Positions 1 to 5,665 of a DNA stretch of 5,665 nt are shown in pieces. The translations under genes were made by a program, and so were the position numbers. The notes under the pieces are model-generated. The model was not told where the DNA came from, did not search any database, and saw only the letters and a program-made list of their open reading frames with translations. The stretch covers positions 1-5,665 of the forward strand of contig JAEYPL010000325.1 of assembly GCA_023410905.1 (NCBI GenBank), given 5' to 3'. Position 1 is the stretch's first letter, and the number at the start of each line of letters is the position of its first letter. Origin of the DNA: Pseudomonadota bacterium. GTDB lineage: Bacteria; Pseudomonadota; Alphaproteobacteria; Rhizobiales; Hyphomicrobiaceae.

Positions 1-174
1 GGCCAGCTCCGTCTCGCTCCCGGAGCTTCGATCACGATCCGCGAGCCGGAAGCCGTGCCAACAGGGAGTACGGCCCCAAAGGGAGAGGCCGGCGAAACCA
101 ACAAGCGTGGCAGCGGACCCGCGGCGCGTGATTCGCCGTCACCCCGGCCGGGACCGGAGCGCGGGCGGACGTGA
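1..174 (+). CDS. RND efflux periplasmic adaptor (MFP), C-terminal end only
   Basis: This is the tail of a gene that enters from the left; 57 codons are visible in frame 1, ending at a TGA at 172-174. The first residues read GQLRLAPGASITIREPEA. This resembles the last strand of RND membrane fusion proteins, which commonly close with a 'GQLKL..G..V.I' stretch. The remaining ~40 residues are rich in Gly, Pro, Arg and Glu and look like the disordered tail many adaptors carry. Such proteins sit in the periplasm, anchored to the inner membrane, and link an RND permease to an outer-membrane channel. The permease follows 79 bases downstream on the same strand, the usual adaptor-permease order. What is seen is short, so the call depends on the motif and the neighbour. 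Another frame is also open here, but it encodes nothing recognisable. Confidence 0.72.
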   Translation, partial: GQLRLAPGASITIREPEAVPTGSTAPKGEAGETNKRGSGPAARDSPSPRPGPERGRT

Positions 175-202
175 GCATATACCGCCGTTGCGACAGCACG
201 AT

Positions 203-246
203 CCTCTGCAAGGTGTCGAGTGCCTGAGAGGTCATGAACCCAGAGG
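203..246 (+). promoter_or_regulatory. Possible hairpin covering the permease ribosome binding site
   Basis: CCTCTG at 203-208 is the exact reverse complement of CAGAGG at 241-246, which contains the Shine-Dalgarno sequence of the permease. The same CCTCT can instead pair with AGAGG at 227-231, possibly extended by GCA (208-210) with TGC (221-223) across a 3-base bulge. The two pairings exclude each other. One would hide the ribosome binding site and the other would free it. The stems are only 5 to 8 bp, so chance is a serious alternative. Confidence 0.25.
242..246 (+). promoter_or_regulatory. Ribosome binding site of the RND permease
   Basis: AGAGG lies 7 bases before the ATG at 254, a near-ideal Shine-Dalgarno spacing. 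A TAG in the same frame at 248-250 rules out any start further upstream, so this site fixes the permease start at 254. Confidence 0.8.
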
Positions 247-253
247 TTAGGCG

Positions 254-3200
254 ATGAAGATCTCGGAGCTGTGCATTCGCCGGCCGGTTATGACGGTGCT
301 GTTGATGGCCTCCATTCTCATGGCGGGCCTGTTCGCGTACCGGCAGCTCCCCATTGCCGCCATTCCGCGCATCGATGTGCCGACCATTACCGTCTCGGCG
401 CGGCTGCCGGGCGCGAGCCCTGATACAATGGCTGTATCGGTGGCGGCGCCCCTCGAACGGCAATTCTCGACGATCGCGGGTATCACCAACATCACCTCGT
501 CGAGCGTCGAAGGTGCCACGACCGTCACGCTTGAGTTTGCGCTCGATCGCAACATCGATGCGGCCGCTCTCGATGTGCAGTCGGCGATCTCGGTCGCAAC
601 ACGGCGCCTCCCCGACGACCTCGAAGCACCGCCCGCATTCCGCAAGGTCAATCCGGCGGACAGCCCGGTCATCTTCCTCGCGCTGACATCGGACACCGCG
701 CCATCCGCAGATATCAACGAGTTCGCCGAAACGGTCATGCTGCCGCGCCTCTCGACGCTGCCGGGTGTCGGTGAGGTCACGATCAACGGGGCGCAGAAGC
801 GCGCCGTTCGCATCCGCTATGACTTCGATGCCATGGCGACGCGTGGCATTTCCGTTGAGGAATTGCGCACAGCCGTGAGCGCCATCGCCGGCGTCGGGCC
901 GCTCGGATCGATCCGCACGGACCGGCAAGTGTACATCCTCGAAGCGAAGTCCGCCGAAGCGACAGCAGCGTACTTCAAGCCCATCGTCATCGCCTGGCGC
1001 AATGGGGCGCCTGTCCGCCTGCAGGATGTCGCCGAGGTCCAGGACTCGGTCGAGGATGAGGAAGCCTATGCCGAGTACAACGGCAAGCGATCCATCATCG
1101 TCTCGGTCCGCCGCCAGCCGGACGCCAACACGGTCGCGGTGACCGATGCCGTTCGCCAGATCGTTCCGCAGTTTCAGTCCGATCTGCCGCCGACCATCGA
1201 GCTGCGCATCCTGTCGGATCGCTCGGAGTCGATCCGCGAGTCGGTGCACGATGTCGAGCTTACTCTGCTCATTACCGCCGTCCTCGTCGTCCTGGTGATC
1301 CTAGCGTTCCTGCGCAACTGGCGTGCGACGATCATTCCGGCCTTTGCGCTGCCGCTTTCGATCATCGGTACGTTCGCGGGTATGGCCTATTTCGGCTTCT
1401 CGCTGGACAACGTCACGCTGCTTGCGCTGACCTTGGCGCTCGGCTTCGTCGTGGACGATGCCATCATCGTGCTCGAGAACATCGTGCGCTACATCGAGAA
1501 GGGCATGGCGCCCTTCGAAGCCGCGATCAAGGGCGCGAAGGAGATCGGCTTCACCGTTCTCTCGATCACGTTCTCGCTGGTGGCGGTCTTCATCCCGATC
1601 CTGCTCATGGGCGGCGTCGTCGGGCGCTTTTTCTTCTCGTTCGCCGTAACGATCAGCCTCGCGATCCTGCTCTCGGGCTTCATCGCGCTGACCATGACGC
1701 CGATGTTGTGCGCGCGCATGCTGAGCCACAAGGACGTGCACCAGGAGAACGCCGGCTTCCTGTCGCGCGCCTTCGAGGGTGGATATGCGGCCATGGCCAA
1801 CGGCTATCGCCGCTCACTCGACTGGTCTCTGCGCCATCGCAATCTGATGCTGCTGCTCACGGTCGGAACCATGGTGGCGACGGTCTGGGCATTCGCCACC
1901 GTCAAGAAGGGCTTCATGCCCGTCGAGGATACGAGCATCATCATCGTTCGCACGGAGGCACAGCCCGACGTCGCCTTCCCGGCAATGCTGGAGCGCCAGC
2001 GCGAGGTCGCTGCCGCCGTCCTGACGGACCCCGATGTGCTCTACATTAACTCGAACGTGGCCCGCACGAGCTTCAATCCGACGATCAACCGCGGTTCGAT
2101 CTTCGTGCAGTTGAAGCCTCGCTCCGAACGTGGCGACCGGGCGACAATCACGGAAGTGCAGCACCGCCTGCGCCGCAAGCTTGCCGGCATCGTCGGTATT
2201 CGCGCCTTCCCGGTGCCGCTGCAGAATCTCCGGATCGGTAGCCGCGGCGGCGCGTCGGCCTATCAGTACACGCTGACCGGTGTGGATCGCGAAGCGCTCT
2301 ATGAAGGCGGCGGCCGCCTCGTCGAGCGCCTCAAGGTGACGCCTGGATTTGCGGATGTGACGAGTGACCTCGAGCTCGGCGCGCGCCAGGTCAAGATCGA
2401 CGTGGATCGCGACGCACTCGCCCGCTACGGCGTCTCGATGGAGACAGTGCGCTCGACGCTCTACTCCACGTTTGGCAAGCGCCAGATAGCGACGGTATTC
2501 ACGCCCGCGAACGACTATGCCGTGATCGTCGAAGCCAGCAAGGCCTATCAGCTCGATCCGAGCGTGCTCAATCGTGTGTATCTGCGCGCATCCAGCGGCC
2601 AGCTCGTGCGCTTCGATGCGCTCGCGCGTGTCACGCTCGGTTCGGGACCGATCGCAGTGGCGCGTCAGAGCCAGCTTCCGGCCGTCACCGTGACATTCAA
2701 TCTCGGCCCGGGTTTCACGCTCGGCGAGGCGGTTGCGCGCATGGGCGAGGTCGAGCGCGACGTCAACATGCCGGCGGGCATCAGTGGCCAGTTCGCCGGC
2801 ACGGCCCAGGTTTTCCAGGACAGCTTCCGCAATCAGCCGCTACTGATCCTCGCTGCGATTCTCACGATCTACATCGTGCTCGGCATTCTCTACGAAAGTT
2901 TCGTTCATCCGATCACGATTCTCTCGGGCCTGCCGTCGGCCAGTCTCGGCGCGCTGCTGACGCTGATCGTCTTCGATGTCGAGCTGACGATCATTGCCAT
3001 GATCGGCATCATCCTGCTTATCGGCATCGTGAAGAAGAATGCGATCATGATGATCGACTTTGCGATCGAAGCGCGATCGCGGGGCATGGAGCCTCACGAA
3101 GCCATACGCGAGGCCTGTCTCCTGCGTTTCCGCCCGATCATGATGACGACCATGGCGGCGCTCTTTGGCGTGCTGCCGATTGCGGTCGGCTGGGGCGCCG

Positions 3201-3412
3201 GTGCCGAGCTGCGTCAGCCGCTCGGCCTCGCCGTGGTCGGTGGTCTCGCGGTCTCGCAGCTTCTCACGCTCTACATCACGCCGGCGGTCTATCTCCTTCT
3301 CGAGCAGGTCGGAACGAAGCTCGGTGCCGGACGCCGCGAAGTGCTCTCCACAACATCGGATGACGAGGCGCGGGATCAGCAACACGTCCCGGTGCGTACG
3401 GCCGCCGAGTAG
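254..3412 (+). CDS. RND multidrug efflux permease, MdtB/MdtC-like (HAE1 family)
   Basis: This is an inner-membrane proton-driven pump that exports hydrophobic or amphiphilic compounds through an adaptor and a TolC-type channel. Its 1052 residues are typical of AcrB/MexB/MdtC. Predicted topology is the RND duplication: TM1 at ~10-30, a periplasmic loop ~31-331, TM2-TM6 ~332-484, TM7 ~528-550, a second large loop ~551-860, and TM8-TM12 ~862-1015. Proton-relay residues are present: Asp401-Asp402 in VVDDAIIVLEN (TM4) and Lys928 in GIVKKNAIMMIDFA (TM10). That TM10 motif, the LPGASPDTMA stretch (51-60), FRKVNPADSP (129-138) and LRFRPIMMTTMAALFG (957-972) are the MdtB/MdtC/MuxC style rather than AcrB style. 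The last ~30 residues are a polar cytoplasmic tail. The start is fixed by the AGAGG site and an upstream in-frame stop. No frameshift or missing key residue is seen. Substrate is unknown. Only one permease is present, so a homotrimer is likely, unlike MdtBC. Confidence 0.96.
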   Translation: MKISELCIRRPVMTVLLMASILMAGLFAYRQLPIAAIPRIDVPTITVSARLPGASPDTMAVSVAAPLERQFSTIAGITNITSSSVEGATTVTLEFALDRNIDAAALDVQSAISVATRRLPDDLEAPPAFRKVNPADSPVIFLALTSDTAPSADINEFAETVMLPRLSTLPGVGEVTINGAQKRAVRIRYDFDAMATRGISVEELRTAVSAIAGVGPLGSIRTDRQVYILEAKSAEATAAYFKPIVIAWRNGAPVRLQDVAEVQDSVEDEEAYAEYNGKRSIIVSVRRQPDANTVAVTDAVRQIVPQFQSDLPPTIELRILSDRSESIRESVHDVELTLLITAVLVVLVILAFLRNWRATIIPAFALPLSIIGTFAGMAYFGFSLDNVTLLALTLALGFVVDDAIIVLENIVRYIEKGMAPFEAAIKGAKEIGFTVLSITFSLVAVFIPILLMGGVVGRFFFSFAVTISLAILLSGFIALTMTPMLCARMLSHKDVHQENAGFLSRAFEGGYAAMANGYRRSLDWSLRHRNLMLLLTVGTMVATVWAFATVKKGFMPVEDTSIIIVRTEAQPDVAFPAMLERQREVAAAVLTDPDVLYINSNVARTSFNPTINRGSIFVQLKPRSERGDRATITEVQHRLRRKLAGIVGIRAFPVPLQNLRIGSRGGASAYQYTLTGVDREALYEGGGRLVERLKVTPGFADVTSDLELGARQVKIDVDRDALARYGVSMETVRSTLYSTFGKRQIATVFTPANDYAVIVEASKAYQLDPSVLNRVYLRASSGQLVRFDALARVTLGSGPIAVARQSQLPAVTVTFNLGPGFTLGEAVARMGEVERDVNMPAGISGQFAGTAQVFQDSFRNQPLLILAAILTIYIVLGILYESFVHPITILSGLPSASLGALLTLIVFDVELTIIAMIGIILLIGIVKKNAIMMIDFAIEARSRGMEPHEAIREACLLRFRPIMMTTMAALFGVLPIAVGWGAGAELRQPLGLAVVGGLAVSQLLTLYITPAVYLLLEQVGTKLGAGRREVLSTTSDDEARDQQHVPVRTAAE

Positions 3413-3502
3413 AGGCGCGCCTTTGAAGATGTCCTCTTGAGCCCGACCCGATCGGCAGGCACCATACGCGGCTGTCATCAGCCTGATCCGAGAGCGCTTG
3501 TC
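3413..3502 (+). other. Gap between permease and peptidase genes
   Basis: These 90 bases hold a 10-base palindrome, AGGCGCGCCT (3413-3422), just after the permease stop. They also hold an imperfect inverted repeat, 3450-3460 against GCCTGATC at 3481-3488, with a 3-base bulge. Neither is followed by a T run, so neither looks like an intrinsic terminator. A TTGAGC at 3437-3442 has no good -10 partner. Read-through from the permease is therefore plausible. Confidence 0.45.
3490..3494 (+). promoter_or_regulatory. Ribosome binding site deciding the peptidase start
   Basis: GAGAG ends 8 bases before the ATG at 3503. The only longer alternative is a TTG at 3437, preceded by a weak GAAG, which would add 22 residues that do not look like the family's N-terminus. 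The spacing and the family length favour 3503. Confidence 0.6.
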
Positions 3503-4615
3503 ATGACTGGTCAACGTCCCCGCGCGCGCAATCTCGGCATTCCGTTCAAAGGAACGCCCGGCGCGCGCAACGCCATTACGGACATCGCCGGTGTCGAAGT
3601 CGGCTACACCACGATCATCGAGGGCAGCGGCAAGCTGGTCGTCGGCGAGGGGCCAGCTCGGACCGGTGTCACAGCGATCCTGCCGCGCGGGCGCACGCAC
3701 AATCCCGTTTTTGCCGGGTGGTATGCGCTCAACGGCAATGGAGAGATGACGGGTACGACTTGGATCGAGGAAAGCGGTTTCCTCGAGGGGCCGGTGATGA
3801 TCACCAACACACACAGCGTCGGTGTTGTCCGTGACGCGGTGATCGCGTGGCAAGCCCGGCATGGCCTCGTGCATCCGCTCTCACATGATTTCTTCTGGCT
3901 GCTACCCGTGGTCGGCGAAACCTGGGACGGCATTCTCAACGACATCAACGGTATGCACGTGAAGCCGGAACACGTGTTCGCCGCGCTCGATACCGCGGCC
4001 GGTGGTTCCATAGCCGAAGGCAATGTCGGTGGTGGCACCGGCATGAACCTTTTCAACTTCAAGGGTGGTACTGGTACGGCCTCGCGAAGGCTTCCAGTCG
4101 ATGATGGAGGCTATAGCGTCGGCGTGCTCGTGCAGGGCAATTTCGGCGCGCGCCGCAATCTCGTGATCTCCGGTGTGCCTGTCGGCGAGATCATGACCGA
4201 CCTGATGCCCGAGATATCGACAATGCGCGGCGATACCGGATCGATCATTGCGGTCGTCGCAACGGACGCACCGCTGCTGCCGCACCAATTGAAGCGGCTT
4301 GCGCGGCGTGTGCCTATCGGCATCGCGCGTACGGGCGGCTATGGCGCTAACGGCAGCGGTGACATCTTCATTGCATTTTCGACCGCGAATGCCGGCGCTT
4401 TCAGCCGCAAGGATGAGGCTGCCATTGTCATGCTGCCCAACGACCGCATGGACCCGCTGATCGAGGCTGTGGCCGACGCCACCGAGGAAGCGATCGTCAA
4501 CGCCATGATCGCCGCCGAGACCATGGTCGGCCGTGACGGCAACATCTCACACGCCATACCGCACGGCCGCCTTGTCGATACCCTCAGGAAGTACGGCCGG
4601 ATCGACGGCGTCTGA
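3503..4615 (+). CDS. P1-family (DmpA/BapA-like) self-cleaving aminopeptidase
   Basis: This matches the DmpA / beta-aminopeptidase family (MEROPS P1, formerly S58). These Ntn-type hydrolases release N-terminal amino acids, in some members D- or beta-amino acids or their amides and esters. From the ATG at 3503 it has 370 residues, close to DmpA (about 375). Family landmarks are RNLGIPFKGTPG near the N-terminus, GVTAILPRGR (55-64), ETWDGILNDING (139-150), GNVGGGTGM (173-181) and the processing site at Gly246-Ser247 in RGDTGSIIAVVATDAPLLPH. Cleavage there would free Ser247 as the N-terminal nucleophile, giving chains of 246 and 124 residues. Asn213 and Ser285/Asp287 (NGSGDIF) fit the positions of DmpA/BapA Asn218 and Ser288/Glu290 as I recall them. 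There is no signal peptide or membrane segment, so it is probably cytoplasmic. It lies 90 bases after the pump gene. Substrate specificity cannot be read from sequence, so no gene symbol is given. Confidence 0.93.
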   Translation: MTGQRPRARNLGIPFKGTPGARNAITDIAGVEVGYTTIIEGSGKLVVGEGPARTGVTAILPRGRTHNPVFAGWYALNGNGEMTGTTWIEESGFLEGPVMITNTHSVGVVRDAVIAWQARHGLVHPLSHDFFWLLPVVGETWDGILNDINGMHVKPEHVFAALDTAAGGSIAEGNVGGGTGMNLFNFKGGTGTASRRLPVDDGGYSVGVLVQGNFGARRNLVISGVPVGEIMTDLMPEISTMRGDTGSIIAVVATDAPLLPHQLKRLARRVPIGIARTGGYGANGSGDIFIAFSTANAGAFSRKDEAAIVMLPNDRMDPLIEAVADATEEAIVNAMIAAETMVGRDGNISHAIPHGRLVDTLRKYGRIDGV

Positions 4616-4617
4616 GA

Positions 4618-4652
4618 CGTCCCGCGCCTAGTGTTCTCTGAAGGCGCGGACG
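4618..4652. terminator. Hairpin between convergent genes, possible bidirectional terminator
   Basis: CGTCCCGCGCC (4618-4628) and GGCGCGGACG (4643-4652) form a GC-rich stem of 10 bp with one bulged C at 4623. T4629-A4642 adds one more pair, leaving a 12-base loop. It begins 3 bases past the peptidase stop and covers the last codons of the converging adaptor gene. Neither side has a T run, so it is not a classic intrinsic terminator. A second small palindrome, CGTCTGAGACG (4609-4619), overlaps its left edge. Confidence 0.4.
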
Positions 4653-5665
4653 AACGTGTCGGAGAGCGGCTTCATGATGTACTCGAGGAAGGTGCGATCA
4701 TCCGTCTTGATGAAGACATCGGCGGGCATGCCGGGCGTCGGGCGGAAATTCTCCAGCTTGCTGCGCGCATTCTGCTCGTCGAGCTGAACGCGAACGACGA
4801 ATGTATCGCGGCGGGCAGCTTCCTGGGCGCCGATTGATTCCCGCTGCGAGACCGTGTCGGCTGAGAGGTAGACGACCCGTCCTTCGAGCATCGGCGTGAG
4901 GCGCTGGTTGAGCGCGCTCAGGCGGACCATGGCGCTGAGCCCCTCCTTGACGTGAACCACCTCGTTCGGATTCAGGCGTGCCTCGATGACCAGCTCGTCA
5001 TCGACCGGGAGAAGTTCGAGCACTACGGCGCCTGCCGCGACCACGCCGCCCCTGGTATTGTGCAGAAGGCGCACGACAATGCCGCTGACGGGTGCGCGAA
5101 TCTCGATGCGGTCCATGACGTCGCGCGCGGCGCGAATCTGCTCGTTGACGTCGTCTAGCTCGGTCTCCGTCGCACGCAGATCTTCGAGCGACTTCTGCAG
5201 GGCAGCTGACCTCAGATGCGCAATCTGCTGCTCGGCACGCGACACGCGCTCGCGTGCGTCCGCGGCGCGCGCCTGCAGGCTTGCCAACTCTCCTGAAAGG
5301 CCGGCCTCGGCACGACGGAGTGCGAGGATTTCGGTTCTGCGGACGAGCTGGCGTTCGAGCAGTTCGGACTTGTCCTTGAGCTCTTGTGAGAATAGCGCCA
5401 TGCGCTCTTCCGTGGCGGCCGCCTGTGCGCGGTAGCCGCCGATGCTCTCCTGAAGCCCGGCGGTCTCGCGCCTTAGCACGGCTTCCTCGTCGGTGATTTT
5501 CGCACGACGCGCCTTGAGCTCGATGAGCTGGCTCGCATAGATCGCCGCGACCTCTTCGCCGCCTTCTGCGAAGCTCGCGTGCTCCGGCAGTGCGAAATGT
5601 GCCTCGCCCGAGGCTTCGGCACCGAGGCGTGCTTTCATGATGAGCAGGCGATGGCGCCTCAGGAC
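4628..5665 (-). CDS. Type I secretion adaptor (HlyD/PrtE/AprE family), C-terminal part
   Basis: This periplasmic adaptor should link an ABC exporter in the inner membrane to a TolC-like channel for one-step protein secretion. The stop is TAG at 4630-4628. The frame stays open to the right edge, with 345 residues visible; family members usually have about 430-480, so the cytoplasmic start, the membrane anchor and the first lipoyl half are missing. The Met codon at 5638-5636 is internal: the in-frame residues before it (VLRRHRLLI) continue the family pattern. In fragment numbering, residues ~30-186 are a long Glu/Arg/Ala-rich coiled coil and RIEIRAPVSGIVV (187-199) is the second lipoyl half. 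A beta-barrel follows to ~310. GMPADVFIKTDDRTFLEY, then a KPLSDTFVRAFRE end, is the C-terminal signature of this class, distinct from RND adaptors. It converges on the peptidase gene with 12 bases between stops. No cargo is visible. Confidence 0.93.
   Translation of the reverse strand, partial: VLRRHRLLIMKARLGAEASGEAHFALPEHASFAEGGEEVAAIYASQLIELKARRAKITDEEAVLRRETAGLQESIGGYRAQAAATEERMALFSQELKDKSELLERQLVRRTEILALRRAEAGLSGELASLQARAADARERVSRAEQQIAHLRSAALQKSLEDLRATETELDDVNEQIRAARDVMDRIEIRAPVSGIVVRLLHNTRGGVVAAGAVVLELLPVDDELVIEARLNPNEVVHVKEGLSAMVRLSALNQRLTPMLEGRVVYLSADTVSQRESIGAQEAARRDTFVVRVQLDEQNARSKLENFRPTPGMPADVFIKTDDRTFLEYIMKPLSDTFVRAFREH

Larger units (their letters stand above)
175..253 (+). other. 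Leader between adaptor and permease genes
   Basis: This 79-base gap separates the adaptor stop from the permease start. It holds the permease ribosome binding site, a 7-codon mini-ORF (MNPEVRR, 234-257) whose ATG lies just behind a second AGAGG, and segments able to form alternative hairpins. I see no promoter-like pair of boxes and no terminator, which fits adaptor and permease sharing one transcript. Confidence 0.6.

Noticed and set aside
2..250. Frame 2 open from the left edge to the TAG at 248
   Set aside because: It encodes a Pro/Arg/Ser-rich sequence without family resemblance, while frame 1 shows the adaptor C-terminal motif. It does show that the permease cannot start upstream of 254.
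32..1249. 405-codon open frame on the minus strand
   Set aside because: It lies opposite the adaptor tail and the clearly coding permease, and its product is rich in Arg, Asp, Gly and His with no recognisable fold. This is the usual antisense shadow of a GC-rich gene.
1301..1741. 146-codon minus-strand frame, extremely rich in Glu, Arg and Asp
   Set aside because: The composition is what antisense reading of hydrophobic membrane-segment codons produces (TM3-TM6 of the permease). There is no independent support.
3437..3468. Possible promoter for the peptidase (TTGAGC with CATACG)
   Set aside because: The best -10-like hexamer is 20 bases from the -35-like one and matches consensus poorly. 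This is not enough to call a promoter.
3413..3488. AGGCGCGCCT palindrome and bulged inverted repeat as a terminator after the permease
   Set aside because: The stems are short or bulged, the loop is long, and no T run follows. I list them only as contents of the gap.
2840..3874. 344-codon open frame on the minus strand
   Set aside because: It spans the permease end, the gap and the peptidase start, all explained by plus-strand genes. The product is Arg/Asp/His-rich without domain features, so it is a shadow.
4986..5435. 149-codon plus-strand frame, Ser/Arg/Ala-rich
   Set aside because: It is antisense to the coiled coil of the secretion adaptor, and its low-complexity Ser/Arg content mirrors the Glu/Arg/Ala codons on the other strand.

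Overview
The window looks like chromosomal DNA from a GC-rich Gram-negative proteobacterium, most likely an alphaproteobacterium of the Hyphomicrobiales type. That placement is inferred from base composition, strong G/C preference at third codon positions, and the mix of protein families (MdtB/C-like RND pump, DmpA-like P1 peptidase, PrtE/HlyD-type adaptor). No rRNA or other taxonomic marker is present. I see no tRNA, CRISPR array, insertion sequence, phage gene or origin.

Layout, left to right. (1) 1-174, plus strand: the last 57 codons of a gene running in from the left, whose first residues match the C-terminal end of an RND periplasmic adaptor (MFP). (2) 175-253: a 79-base gap with the ribosome binding site of the next gene, two alternative small hairpins and a 7-codon mini-ORF. 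(3) 254-3412, plus: a complete RND efflux pump permease of 1052 residues, closest in motifs to MdtB/MdtC/MuxB/MuxC. (4) 3413-3502: a short gap with no convincing promoter or terminator. (5) 3503-4615, plus: a complete P1-family (DmpA/BapA-like) self-cleaving aminopeptidase of 370 residues. (6) 4616-4627: a 12-base gap between convergent genes, with a hairpin at 4618-4652 that runs into the end of the next gene. (7) 4628-5665, minus: the C-terminal 345 residues of a type I secretion adaptor (HlyD/PrtE/AprE family), whose start lies beyond the right edge.

How the genes work together: the adaptor and permease should form the inner-membrane and periplasmic parts of a tripartite efflux pump, joining a TolC-like outer-membrane channel not seen here. 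The peptidase has no export signal and is expected in the cytoplasm. It may share the pump transcript, but a functional link is only a hypothesis. The convergent HlyD-type adaptor belongs to a separate type I secretion unit extending to the right, where an ABC transporter would be expected.

I did not find a clear new system. The points most worth checking are the leader in front of the permease, the pump-peptidase linkage, and the hairpin between the convergent genes.
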